The notes: generated by a model not told the origin, from the sequence alone. DNA of 64,000 nt from Prevotella sp. (GCA_017402445.1 JAFPME010000002.1:79445-143444); one strand, 5' to 3'; shown: positions 19,396 to 27,537, counted from the stretch's first letter. Translations and numbers: made by a program.

Positions 19396-19504
19396 TTTCC
19401 CGACTTGGCGCCGACGGCAATCCGCCTGCGCTGCCACAGCTGCCGACACGACTTGTCGAACCGACGTTTTTTCATTGCCTGACCATTGTCGTGGTGTTGC
19501 CATC

Positions 19505-19520
19505 TCAGTGAAATTGCTGA
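19505..19520. repeat. Candidate left attachment site (attL core)
   Basis: TCAGTGAAATTGCTGA is identical to 27734-27749 and lies 149 bp after the tRNA end. Four further bases (AAAA) match after two mismatches. Confidence 0.55.
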
Positions 19521-19648
19521 ATAAAACTACAACTAACTGATAATTAAACACTTAGCGAAAAGAACCTTTTCAAAAAAGGAAAGAAAAGAACAATAAAAAA
19601 GAACGTCCAAACGGCTGCAAAATGTATCATTAAAAAGCCTTTGGGGAT

Positions 19649-21286
19649 ATGGAAGTTTTAAAAAATGTAAATGTTTCGCTGAATCTTAATTTAAGAGAGC
19701 CGAAAAAGATGAGTGGCACGACAAATGTTTATGCCGTTGTGAAGATAGACGGCAAGCAAATGAAAATGCCGTTATGTATAAATGTATATCCGTGGACGTG
19801 GGACAAACGCAAACAAGAAGTAAAAGTAAGTCCTACGATGTCAGAGGAAGAGCGTGCAAAAAATATTTGGATAAACGAAAAGATATGGGACGTTAAAAAG
19901 AAGTATATGCAAATTATTTCGTACCTTTGCATGGTCGATGACGTAAACGCCGATATGGTCGAAAACGTCATGAAAGAAGAGTTCAAAGAGTTTAAAAATA
20001 ATACCGATATGGCAAATAAAAATCCTATTATACCCAAACGGACAATAACCGCAACACGTCTTATAAATGAAGGCTTTTCGCTTTTATATGGTGAAACAAT
20101 AGAGAAACGCAAATGCGCTGAAGGTACATATAAGAACATGCAGATTTCAAAAAATGCTTTTATAAATTATGTAAAAGACACGGAAGGCGTATATGATAGT
20201 GTTTCTACTTTGAGCCAAAAAGGAATAAATGCTTATAAATCATATTTGGAGAAAAAAGCAGAGGAAGAACAAAAAGGTCGTGCAAATAATATCGCAAACC
20301 GCTGCAACGTTATTATACGTATTATAAATGAATTGGCACGAACCGACAAATACGATAAGTATGGCTTAAAAGAATTGAAGTGTTTCTCAAACAGAACGAT
20401 TGAAGATAAAGAAGAGAAGAAGAGAAGGGCATTATCCGATAAAGAAGTTAATGACGTTATGGTGTGCAACACTTTAACAGACGAAGAAAAAATTTATAGG
20501 GAAATATTTACCATGCAGCTTGAGAGTGGCGTTCGTTTCAGCGATTTAAATAAGCTCTTTAATAATGATTATAGTGTTGAATTTTCGGATGGCGTGAAAA
20601 CGGAAGTCGTTAAAACACAAAAAGAAGGTATAACGGCCGTTATTGTGGTAAATGACACAATTGCCAAATTACAACAGAAATATATAAACGGACTACCATT
20701 TGCGCTGAAAGAAACCAAATACAATAAGACTTTGAAGTCTATTTTTGAAAAGTCAGGGATGACACAAACACATATATATATATCCGATATCGCAGGTCGA
20801 AAAATTGAAAAAGAAGAGCGTTTGTGCGATATTATAACGAACCATTTCGCAAGGCATACGTTTATTACAAATAAAGTAAGAGAAGGATGGAATTGCGATT
20901 ATTTGTGTTATGCAACAGGACATGCCGATGATGAAATGATACGAAAAGTATATGCCCATATCACGCAGAACGATAAAGTGCAAAAGGTAGTAAAAGAATA
21001 CAAGCGTATAAATCAGACAAACAGAAATATTGAAGAAAATAACAAGAATCAGAAAAACGGAAATGATGAAATAAAAGAGAAAAAGGAAAAAGAAATATAT
21101 GATATTATAGGAAAAAGGTTTGCAGAACCCAAATTTAAAAATATGGTTGAAGATATAGAGAGTTTTCCAAATCGCAAGGAAAGAAATCTGATAGCGCATG
21201 GAGCAAGTATATTGGACGTATTAAATGAACGTTTAAACGCTTTAAACATGATAGCAGACGAAAATTATAATATTAGTTTTAAATAA
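19649..21286 (+). CDS. Tyrosine recombinase (integrase)
   Basis: A 545-residue phage-type integrase that would integrate and excise the island. The N-terminal arm-binding and SAM-like parts (1-260) resemble bacteroidal integrases that begin with an NVYAVVKIDGK-type segment and the WDKRKQEV motif. The catalytic set is visible: R296 (SGVRFSDL), H399 and R402 (HFARHTF), H425 (TGHADDEM) and nucleophile Y435 (RKVYAHIT). A C-terminal extension of about 100 Lys/Glu/Asn-rich residues is unusual and may be an extra DNA- or protein-binding tail. It is the leftmost island gene and converges on the capsid operon. Confidence 0.9.
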   Translation: MEVLKNVNVSLNLNLREPKKMSGTTNVYAVVKIDGKQMKMPLCINVYPWTWDKRKQEVKVSPTMSEEERAKNIWINEKIWDVKKKYMQIISYLCMVDDVNADMVENVMKEEFKEFKNNTDMANKNPIIPKRTITATRLINEGFSLLYGETIEKRKCAEGTYKNMQISKNAFINYVKDTEGVYDSVSTLSQKGINAYKSYLEKKAEEEQKGRANNIANRCNVIIRIINELARTDKYDKYGLKELKCFSNRTIEDKEEKKRRALSDKEVNDVMVCNTLTDEEKIYREIFTMQLESGVRFSDLNKLFNNDYSVEFSDGVKTEVVKTQKEGITAVIVVNDTIAKLQQKYINGLPFALKETKYNKTLKSIFEKSGMTQTHIYISDIAGRKIEKEERLCDIITNHFARHTFITNKVREGWNCDYLCYATGHADDEMIRKVYAHITQNDKVQKVVKEYKRINQTNRNIEENNKNQKNGNDEIKEKKEKEIYDIIGKRFAEPKFKNMVEDIESFPNRKERNLIAHGASILDVLNERLNALNMIADENYNISFK

Positions 21287-21417
21287 AAACCATACTATTT
21301 ATAAATGAAATAAGAAAATAAGATTATAAATTTATATGCGTATGGTGATTGAAATTTTAAATGATATTTGGTATAGTTGAGATATTTGAATTATTATATT
21401 TGGAAGTAAATATAAGG

Positions 21418-21452
21418 GGGATAATGGTGTTAATGCCGTTATCCCTTTTTTT
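21418..21452 (+). terminator. Terminator of the integrase gene
   Basis: GGGATAA (21418-21424) pairs with TTATCCC (21439-21445), followed by seven T residues and G. A nearly equivalent hairpin ends the rightmost island gene (27538-27573). Confidence 0.85.
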
Positions 21453-21564
21453 GTCTCCAAATGATTGAATGATATAGACGTTTTAAGGACTTGTTTTTGT
21501 ATGGTCGTACATTTATAAGGTTTTGGCATTTCAGTGGCTCAGAACGCACGGAAAAGGGAATAAA

Positions 21565-21597
21565 ACAAAAAGAGAGCAACGTTAAAACGTCACTCTC
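21565..21597 (-). terminator. Terminator of the capsid operon
   Basis: On the minus strand GAGAG, an internal loop, ACGTT/AACGT and CTCTC form a hairpin (21572-21597) followed by TTTTTGTTTT. Confidence 0.85.
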
Positions 21598-21667
21598 AAA
21601 ACATGATACAATAAAAGAATTTAAACAATTTAATATGATAAGAAAAGAAACGTTGTATCATTGTTTT

Positions 21668-22603
21668 TTATTCTGTTCCGAAATGGCCCACTGCGATATT
21701 TTCGTTTCCAAGCAAATCGAAATCAAACCAAGCGTCGATATATACTCTTACTTTACCGCTTGTGGCCAAACTATAATTATCTACATTTAAGGACATAACG
21801 CCCCATTGAGCGATAACAAGTAAATCCAAAGGCAAGTAACAAATATATCCATCGTCGCAAAGGTTCGTACAAATTGCAGGGTTATTCAATAATTCGTTAT
21901 TCTGCAATAGCGGATAATTCGTGCCCATTTTAAGTAATTTTTGTTTCGCTTGTGGGCTAATTACCCATACATTACCATTGTGCTTCTTATCAATTGCATA
22001 CTGCATGTTTGTAAGGTCTTCAGTTGTTGTGATTGTGGAAGGTGTTATGCCGTTAAATAAACCTTTGGGATGGGCATCGCTTTCCTCTACGTCTGAAAAA
22101 ATGGTTTGAAATAATTTGTTATAAATCGCATTAACAATACTTTCATTTACTTTTTGGCTTACTTCGTCATCCGTACAATTAAGAAATGCTTTTGAATAAT
22201 CCACGTAGGTACTGAGACGATGTGGTTTTAATTTCTTACTCTCAAGTTGTGGGTTTGAATCAAGAACTTTTGCTACTTCTCCACCCCATGCAACGTTCGC
22301 ACTTGAAACATAAGGTACGTTTAAATCGTTTACATTATTCTCAAAGTAGTTTACCTTCTGAATAAGTTCGGCAGCGTCGTTTTTCAACACAAATGTTTCC
22401 GTTTTCTTATTACCGACAAAATAAGGCTCAGCTACTTTAATAATATTCCTCATTTCAAAGTTAAATTGCCCATTGTGTGAAATACCTTTTTCTTTCAGTT
22501 GTTTGGAGCATTTATCGTTTATATTTTTTTCTTCGATTGTAAGGTTTTGTTTGGCGGTGATACGATTAATCACGTCCACCATGTTTAATTTTTTCGTTTC
22601 CAT
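21668..22603 (-). CDS. HK97-fold phage major capsid protein
   Basis: The 311 residues match the tailed-phage capsid pattern. After a short N-terminal region (1-75) come NDLNVPYVSSANVAWGGEVA (about 95-115), PHRLSTYVDYSKAFLNCTDD (spine helix and beta-strand), ESDAHPKGLFNGITP, NGNVWVISPQAKQKLLKMG and the C-terminal DLLVIAQWGVMSLNVDNYS, then VRVYIDAWFDFDLL. It would form the icosahedral shell. It is the last gene of the minus-strand operon, 22 bp after the 46-residue gene, and has its own terminator. No prohead protease is encoded next to it and the N-terminal delta region is short. The Asn/Lys-rich composition matches the island. Confidence 0.78.
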   Translation of the reverse strand: METKKLNMVDVINRITAKQNLTIEEKNINDKCSKQLKEKGISHNGQFNFEMRNIIKVAEPYFVGNKKTETFVLKNDAAELIQKVNYFENNVNDLNVPYVSSANVAWGGEVAKVLDSNPQLESKKLKPHRLSTYVDYSKAFLNCTDDEVSQKVNESIVNAIYNKLFQTIFSDVEESDAHPKGLFNGITPSTITTTEDLTNMQYAIDKKHNGNVWVISPQAKQKLLKMGTNYPLLQNNELLNNPAICTNLCDDGYICYLPLDLLVIAQWGVMSLNVDNYSLATSGKVRVYIDAWFDFDLLGNENIAVGHFGTE

Positions 22604-22625
22604 TTGTTTTATTTATTTTTTATTT

Positions 22626-22766
22626 TTAATTTACTTTATGTCCTTTCCATTTGAAAAAAACTTTGTCGTTTTTTGAGGGTTCAACTTTTACATTAGTTAT
22701 GTTTTGAATCGCTTGCGTTTGCGCTTCTTTTAATTTGTTTTTCAATGTTGTTTGTTTGTTATCCAT
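22626..22766 (-). CDS. 46-residue island protein, unknown
   Basis: A short open frame reads MDNKQTTLKNKLKEAQTQAI and ends in KVFFKWKGHKVN. It sits between the small terminase (stop 20 bp upstream) and the capsid gene (start 22 bp downstream), with the same orientation and codon use. Basic and helical at the N-terminus, it has no membrane segment. Its place next to the capsid gene suggests a capsid accessory or scaffold peptide, but nothing in the sequence proves that. Confidence 0.6.
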   Translation of the reverse strand: MDNKQTTLKNKLKEAQTQAIQNITNVKVEPSKNDKVFFKWKGHKVN

Positions 22767-22786
22767 GATATATTTTATTTTTAATT

Positions 22787-23116
22787 TTATTGTTCTGTCA
22801 AACTCCGTATAAAGTCCTCAACGTTTTCAGCTTCTTCTTTTGGTGTTATTTCTTTTAAAAGTTTTCTTATTTGCTTTATGTTTTCGTATTTCAACTTTAT
22901 GATGGGATTTAGTCCTATGGACGTGCCACGATTAAAAGTCGTTATGTAGCCGTTTTTCTGCAAATATTCTTCGGCGTTTAAATAGTCGATTATTAAGGAT
23001 TGAAGAAGGTTTAATTTTATTGTAATAGGTGGACTTATATCCACATCGTTTTTTACTAAATATGCCGTTATTTCGTCAATTGTTTTTTGTGCCTTATTTT
23101 TGAATTTTTGTGCCAT
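22787..23116 (-). CDS. P27-family small terminase subunit
   Basis: This 109-residue protein resembles the small subunit of phage terminases (P27/Terminase_4 type), which recognises the packaging site and hands DNA to the large subunit. The telling region is LIIDYLNAEEYLQKNGY, then a glycine-containing turn, and GLNPIIKLKYENIKQIRKLL followed by KEITPKEE, which matches the family order AEEYL-x-G-NP-x-LxxExxP. The N-terminal part (1-45) is basic and could hold the DNA-binding helices. Its start overlaps the preceding gene by 23 bp. A small terminase without the large one is typical of satellites that redirect a helper phage's packaging motor. Confidence 0.7.
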   Translation of the reverse strand: MAQKFKNKAQKTIDEITAYLVKNDVDISPPITIKLNLLQSLIIDYLNAEEYLQKNGYITTFNRGTSIGLNPIIKLKYENIKQIRKLLKEITPKEEAENVEDFIRSLTEQ

Positions 23117-23261
23117 TTTGAAGTGTTGTTTTTAATTCATTTATTGTTTGTATTATTTCATTTTTGGCTTGTCGAATCTTATTGTTTATATATTTTATGT
23201 TTGCCCATTCATTTGCAAAATATATTACTATTGCGATTATTAACCATATATATAAATTCAT
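23094..23261 (-). CDS. Small membrane protein of the capsid operon
   Basis: A 55-residue product with one N-terminal membrane helix (LYIWLIIAIVIYFANEWA, residues 3-20) and a charged helical tail with heptad-like spacing. Its 3' end overlaps the small terminase start by 23 bp, which points to translational coupling. Size and layout would fit a holin-like or membrane-anchor protein; no specific family is recognised. Confidence 0.65.
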   Translation of the reverse strand: MNLYIWLIIAIVIYFANEWANIKYINNKIRQAKNEIIQTINELKTTLQNGTKIQK

Positions 23262-23274
23262 TTTTATTTGTTTT

Positions 23275-23409
23275 TTATCTTTTTATTGTTTTTGAATATT
23301 TCAACGTATTTTTGAAGTCGTTTTTAAGATGTCTTTTTGCACTCTCAACAGATGCCCAATAGTCCATTATGCCAAATGAAATCAATATTAGTAAAAGTGT
23401 TATGACCAT
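23275..23409 (-). CDS. Small membrane protein of the capsid operon
   Basis: A 44-residue product starts MVITLLLILISFGIMDYWAS, a single membrane helix, followed by a basic tail (KRHLKNDFKNTLKYSKTIKR). It overlaps the stop of the 67-residue gene by 10 bp and precedes the next small membrane gene by 13 bp. Two tandem one-helix proteins recall holin/spanin-like pairs, but no function can be assigned. Confidence 0.6.
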   Translation of the reverse strand: MVITLLLILISFGIMDYWASVESAKRHLKNDFKNTLKYSKTIKR

Positions 23410-23603
23410 ATATCGTTTGTTGTTTCTTCATTATTTTCTTCGGTATTGTCCGCCCATATATCGCCCCATATATTTTCTTTTGCCATTGCGTCCGATGTCT
23501 CCGTTTCACCATCATTTTCGGTATACGTGGAAGTTGTGCATATATTATTTGTTGTGCAATTTATCGTTATTGTTTGGGGCTTGTTGTACCTTTTCTTTTT
23601 CAT
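23400..23603 (-). CDS. 67-residue acidic island protein, unknown
   Basis: The protein begins MKKKRYNKPQTITINC, is rich in Thr and Asn, and ends in an acidic Trp-containing segment (ENIWGDIWADNTEENNEE). No known domain is recognised. It lies 7 bp after the first operon gene and overlaps the next by 10 bp. Packing and codon use support a real gene. Confidence 0.6.
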   Translation of the reverse strand: MKKKRYNKPQTITINCTTNNICTTSTYTENDGETETSDAMAKENIWGDIWADNTEENNEETTNDIWS

Positions 23604-23610
23604 TGTGGGG

Positions 23611-23841
23611 TTATTGATTGAGCATTGATTTATGTATGTTATTTACTGCGTTCTCAATTTTTTTTAGTTCTTCTTCATTTTTGACGTAGTGGCTCATAAG
23701 TTCTGCAAGTTCCTGAATATGCAGCAGTGTGGCCACTATTAATTTTCTTTCGTTTTCGTTGGAGTTTTTAAGCCATGATTTATAATCGCTTGTGGCGTTC
23801 TCCATCCAACTTTTTAGGTTTTTTCCATCGTATTGTACCAT
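23611..23841 (-). CDS. 76-residue helical island protein, unknown
   Basis: First gene of the minus-strand morphogenesis operon. The 76 residues are predicted mostly helical, with a Trp-containing start (MVQYDGKNLKSWMENATSDY) and a heptad-like second half (HIQELAELMSHYVKNEEELK). No family is recognised. It could be a structural or regulatory small protein. Transcription must start in 23842-24116. Confidence 0.6.
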   Translation of the reverse strand: MVQYDGKNLKSWMENATSDYKSWLKNSNENERKLIVATLLHIQELAELMSHYVKNEEELKKIENAVNNIHKSMLNQ

Positions 23842-24116
23842 ATATTTTCTTATTTATTTATTATTATTTTCTTTTTGTCGTTTGCTTGATTTGCACTATA
23901 TTTGCGAATGAAGGTGTTATTTATGTACCTTTTATATATAAATATAGGCTACTTCTGAAAAGTTTTCAAAAATATTGAAATATTTTTATTATATATACGC
24001 AAGTGCCTATAAATCAAGTATTTGTAAAAGAAAAAATTTTTTGTAGGGTTTTTCTTTACTTTTTCATAATAACGGACTATTTATTATTAAATAATGATGA
24101 AATATATATTTAAGAT
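23842..24116. promoter_or_regulatory. Divergent control region of the island
   Basis: This 275-bp AT-rich gap separates the leftward capsid operon from the rightward replication genes. It holds a perfect rightward promoter (23874-23904) and several small palindromes, such as TGAAAAGTTTTCA at 23955-23967 and the pair ATAGGC (23944-23949) and GCCTAT (24005-24010). These could be operators or a leader structure. No leftward promoter of the standard type was found. Confidence 0.55.
23874..23904 (+). promoter_or_regulatory. Rightward island promoter
   Basis: TTTG (23874-23877), exactly 19 bases, and TATATTTG (23897-23904) fit the host housekeeping consensus. The first downstream gene starts 212 bp later, leaving a long leader. 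Confidence 0.75.
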
Positions 24117-24314
24117 ATGAAGAGAACAGAAGAACACAATAAGAAAATAAGTCTATCAATGAGAAAATATTTCGCAAATGAAAGTGAAGAACAAAGAGAA
24201 AAGAGACGAAACGGCATTAATGAAAAAAATGAAATCAGAAAAAAATTTAATGAAAAGATAAGTGAACTTAAAAGCATTTTAGACGAAATGGAAGAAAAGC
24301 AAATGAAATTATGA
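24117..24314 (+). CDS. 65-residue charged protein, NUMOD3-like motif
   Basis: The N-terminal EEHNKKISLSMRKYF resembles the short NUMOD3 DNA-binding motif found in homing endonucleases and phage proteins. The rest is a Lys/Glu-rich helix ending in a coiled-coil-like ISELKSILDEMEEKQ. No nuclease domain is attached. As the first rightward gene after the control region it is placed where a small DNA-binding regulator would be expected, but this is inference. Confidence 0.55.
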   Translation: MKRTEEHNKKISLSMRKYFANESEEQREKRRNGINEKNEIRKKFNEKISELKSILDEMEEKQMKL

Positions 24315-24410
24315 TATATAGAAAAATGAAAAAAGTTTTGACGGAATTTTAAACCTTTTTAACATTTCAACGTCAAAGAAAAAACCAAATGAAAAGATAA
24401 GATATTTATT

Positions 24411-24486
24411 AAAAGGCTGACGCAGTGCACAAGCGGTTAATCGGTGATTTTAGTTAGTAGTTTACACCTTTTATTTGCAGCCTTTT
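24411..24486 (+). other. Candidate structured leader before the primase gene
   Basis: AAAAGGCTG (24411-24419) pairs with CAGCCTTTT (24478-24486), closing a 58-base loop that has an inner GGTG/CACC stem. A T-rich stretch follows. It may be an attenuator, a small RNA or an origin hairpin. Confidence 0.4.
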
Positions 24487-24513
24487 ATATTTTTAAAAAC
24501 GGCTAACATTTGA

Positions 24514-26694
24514 ATGAAGAATAATTATTTAAAACTACTAAATATGAACAAAGATTTTTATTTTAATTTTTCCGTTTCTACACGTCCATACGATAGAAAC
24601 AAAGATAACGCAGCATTTTTAAAATGGTACGAAACAAATGGTGATATAACAACGTTATCGGACTATATTTCTGAAGGTTTCGCATATTGTAATTGCTTTT
24701 ACCATGAAGAGTGCACGACGTTCTCAAACAAACTAAAAAACGACGAAAATGTAAAATCGGCAAATCTTATTTGTTTGGATTTGGATGCGGTGAAATATCC
24801 ATATCATGAGTTTGTTACGCTCATGGAGCAAACAGAAATTATGCCGAATATTGTATACACCACGCAGAACAACGGATATTTTAAGCCGAACAAGGACGAA
24901 GAATACAATAATAGGTATAGAGCTATATACGTTATAGATATGCCGATTTACGACGATACTCTTTATAAAGATTTACACATGGCCATAAAGGACGAAGTAC
25001 GGATAATTACTGAGGACAAAAATATTTTCAATGACAACACGGACAATAACATTTCTCATTTCTTCGCAGGGTGCAAAGGTACAACGATAACAACGGACGA
25101 AAACATTTACTCTCTTACATGGTTAATGGAAAGATACGGCATTTCAGCCGATAACGGAAATGACAAACGAAACAATAATAAGAAGAAAAGTGACAAACGA
25201 ACCAATAATAAGGGGAAGAACACAACACCGCAAAGTGCAACACGAAACAATAATAAGGATAAGGAGATGCAAAGTGCAACACGAAACAATAATAAGGATG
25301 AGGAGACACCACAAGATGGGGGTAAACATACCTATATAACGGACTATTTCAGACGAAAACTCAACGAATTCCAAAGTGCAACACGATACAATATAAAAAA
25401 AGAAAGGAAAAGTATTATTCAATCGTCCTGCACTTTTTCAGAAGAGGAAGAACGATTTATTCAAGACTACTATAATTTATCATTTTCTGACCTTATCCAT
25501 GAATATATACGTACTTATCCATCTATTGAATGTACGCAAATTGACTACGACGATACAACGGAAATAATTACTCTCCCCTCCGACTATACGGAAATTAAAC
25601 GCCGATGGTATTTAGAAGAAGTTGAAAAAGATAACGGACAAACGTATAATTTGGGAAATGTACATAAAACAAGAAATGGAGAAGGCAGACGTAATTTGTT
25701 ATTCAAAAATTTGCTGATACGGAAAAGGATTTTACCGCAAATATCGTTTTGTCATTTGCTTTTAAACGCTGTTTACGAAGTGCACTATTTTATCGACAAC
25801 AGCGACGTAAACGATAAAATAACGAAACAACAAATCGCACAAATAGCCGTTAATGCCTTTTTTGCAGAAGATAGGATGACAAAGGTACAAGAAAAAAGAA
25901 AGTACATAATTAACGGCTTATATTGCGCCAAACATGGAATAAGCAAAAAGGCACAAGCGATAAAGATTATAAATGAAAAGAAAGCCACCACCAAACAAAA
26001 CAATATGGAGCAAATTAAAACGCTATATAATCCAAATATATCGGACACCCAAAACCTTCAGTTATTAGCAGAAAATGGGGTAAATATATCACTCCGCACG
26101 TACAAACAATATAAAAAAGAAATGGGATTATCGAAAACCTATAATAAACGCCCTACAAGCGACCAAATGCAAAAAGATAATGAAGTTATTGAAACGACAG
26201 AAACAAGCGCAGAGAGAGCAAATGAAATGCCCATAAATGGAAGTGTTGAACAAATGCCCATGAAAGAAGAAACAAGCGAAGAAAACGCAAAGGAAACACC
26301 TATATATGATGAAGTTGAACGTGCAAATAAAAGCGTTGTGAGCGTTGAACATGTAAGCGTTGAGCAAATGCCCACACAACAACAAACAAGCGCAGAGAGA
26401 GCAGAAGAAACACCAAATAATGAAGATACGGAGTACAACGATTTGATGCTCAAGGTACAAGCGTTGAAAACAGAAGAAGAAATAAAACATTTCGATTTTA
26501 ACGCCTACTACGACACCCTGAAAAAACATGATATTATAAAAATGATAGTATGCGCAAATGGTGACACCGCACAACAGAAAGCGGCATATCTAAAAGGTAT
26601 AAATTATATTGCGTTTATTCTATTCTTACAACAAAAAATCAATTCAAAAATGCAAACAAATGAGCTTATAAAGATATTGAATAAAAAGGCGTGA
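24514..26694 (+). CDS. Primase-like replication protein of the island
   Basis: A 726-residue protein that probably starts replication of the excised island. The first 200 residues resemble an archaeo-eukaryotic-type primase core: D89 and D91 in ICLDLDAV, D142 in YVIDMPI and H182 in ISHFFAGCKG are candidate catalytic residues. A Lys/Asn-rich linker (about 215-300) contains repeated KRNNNK/TRNNNK units. A helical region with RNLLFKNLLIRKR and a HTH-like ISLRTYKQYKKEMGL (about 395-550) recalls primase C-terminal domains. An acidic tail with the repeated phrase TSAERA (about 560-660) follows. No Walker-type helicase is present. A second possible start lies at codon 11. Confidence 0.6.
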   Translation: MKNNYLKLLNMNKDFYFNFSVSTRPYDRNKDNAAFLKWYETNGDITTLSDYISEGFAYCNCFYHEECTTFSNKLKNDENVKSANLICLDLDAVKYPYHEFVTLMEQTEIMPNIVYTTQNNGYFKPNKDEEYNNRYRAIYVIDMPIYDDTLYKDLHMAIKDEVRIITEDKNIFNDNTDNNISHFFAGCKGTTITTDENIYSLTWLMERYGISADNGNDKRNNNKKKSDKRTNNKGKNTTPQSATRNNNKDKEMQSATRNNNKDEETPQDGGKHTYITDYFRRKLNEFQSATRYNIKKERKSIIQSSCTFSEEEERFIQDYYNLSFSDLIHEYIRTYPSIECTQIDYDDTTEIITLPSDYTEIKRRWYLEEVEKDNGQTYNLGNVHKTRNGEGRRNLLFKNLLIRKRILPQISFCHLLLNAVYEVHYFIDNSDVNDKITKQQIAQIAVNAFFAEDRMTKVQEKRKYIINGLYCAKHGISKKAQAIKIINEKKATTKQNNMEQIKTLYNPNISDTQNLQLLAENGVNISLRTYKQYKKEMGLSKTYNKRPTSDQMQKDNEVIETTETSAERANEMPINGSVEQMPMKEETSEENAKETPIYDEVERANKSVVSVEHVSVEQMPTQQQTSAERAEETPNNEDTEYNDLMLKVQALKTEEEIKHFDFNAYYDTLKKHDIIKMIVCANGDTAQQKAAYLKGINYIAFILFLQQKINSKMQTNELIKILNKKA
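25167..25296. repeat. Four iteron-like repeats inside the primase gene
   Basis: ACGAAaCAATAATAAG occurs at 25167, 25197 (one mismatch), 25242 and 25281. Around the last two, 31 identical bases repeat at a 39-bp distance (25230-25260 and 25269-25299). CAAAGTGCAACACGA recurs once more at 25372. Spacings are multiples of three, so they also encode a protein repeat. Confidence 0.7.
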
Positions 26695-27122
26695 AAATGT
26701 AATTATACACCTTCACGCCCCTACGTTATTGACCAAAATTTATTGACAATATACTTTACGCAAACCTTAATATAAATATCATCTTGTTTGCGTTTCGTTC
26801 ATCCCTCCCATAAATAAAAATAAGCGTTTCAGCCTACCCCCTACAAAAACATGCCGTGCGTGTGAAGAAGGGTCGTGGTGGGGTTTAAGCGATTTTTTTT
26901 CAACTTTGACCATAGGGGGGGGATGTACCCAAAAAAGAAAGTCCGTGCCCATCTGAGACGAACACGAACAAGGTTTTATATTGGTTGTATAGGAAAAAAA
27001 ATATATATAAATAAATATCATTCTGTTTCTGAAAATATTATTTCTTTTTCACTCATATTAAAAAATTATTTGTACATTTGCAGCGTGTTTATTAACCTAT
27101 GTTTCATTTAAATTTATAAGTC
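26695..27122. other. Noncoding region between primase and last island gene
   Basis: This 428-bp gap has no credible gene. Its middle (about 26830-26970) is clearly richer in G and C than the rest of the island, with G runs (GGGGGGG near 26923) and the phrase GTCGTGGTGGGG. A TACATTTG -7 box at 27073-27080 probably serves the downstream gene. It is a candidate origin or packaging site. Confidence 0.45.
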
Positions 27123-27515
27123 ATGACGGAAAAAGAAGTATTGGAAATCAAAGGGCTTACAAACGCACAAAAAGAGCGTGCAAGGGCTTATTTCCTCATG
27201 CAAAGAAATTTGCACAGAAAAGAAGAGATGGACGGCACAGCGTCCGAAATAAAAGACTATTTAAGCAAGAAAGTCACGGAGTACGATAAACGAAAAGAGA
27301 ATGAAAAGAAGAGGAAAGAAAAGAAAGCACAACAAAAAGAAGAGGAAAAGAAAATAATTGAACTCTTCATTACGGCAAAGGGTGTCGGTCTATCAGTTGA
27401 AACCATCGTCGAAGAAATCGAAAAGAAAATCAAAGAGAAGAAAAACGAAAAGGTTTTAGCAAAAATGGCAGAACTTGAAAAGCAAATGGAAGAACTGAAA
27501 AAGAAGATAGTATAA
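27123..27515 (+). CDS. 130-residue coiled-coil island protein, unknown
   Basis: The protein starts MTEKEVLEIKGLTNAQKERA, then has a long Lys/Glu-rich helix (about 45-80) and a second coiled-coil segment at the C-terminus (KMAELEKQMEELKKKIV). No known domain is recognised. The start follows a -7 box by 42 bp, and the gene ends just before a terminator. It could be a regulatory, structural or helper-interfering protein. It is the rightmost gene of the island. Confidence 0.65.
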   Translation: MTEKEVLEIKGLTNAQKERARAYFLMQRNLHRKEEMDGTASEIKDYLSKKVTEYDKRKENEKKRKEKKAQQKEEEKKIIELFITAKGVGLSVETIVEEIEKKIKEKKNEKVLAKMAELEKQMEELKKKIV

Positions 27516-27537
27516 CATTATTATTGATTATATAATA

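Larger units (their letters stand above)
21287..21667. other. Convergent intergenic stretch with two terminators
   Basis: This 381-bp gap between the integrase and capsid genes holds one terminator for each strand (21418-21452 and 21565-21597). No gene is seen in the AT-rich remainder. Confidence 0.7.

Noticed and set aside
26779-27021. Minus-strand frame in the G-rich island patch
   Set aside because: Reads through G runs with no family match and opposes the flanking genes; more likely noncoding.
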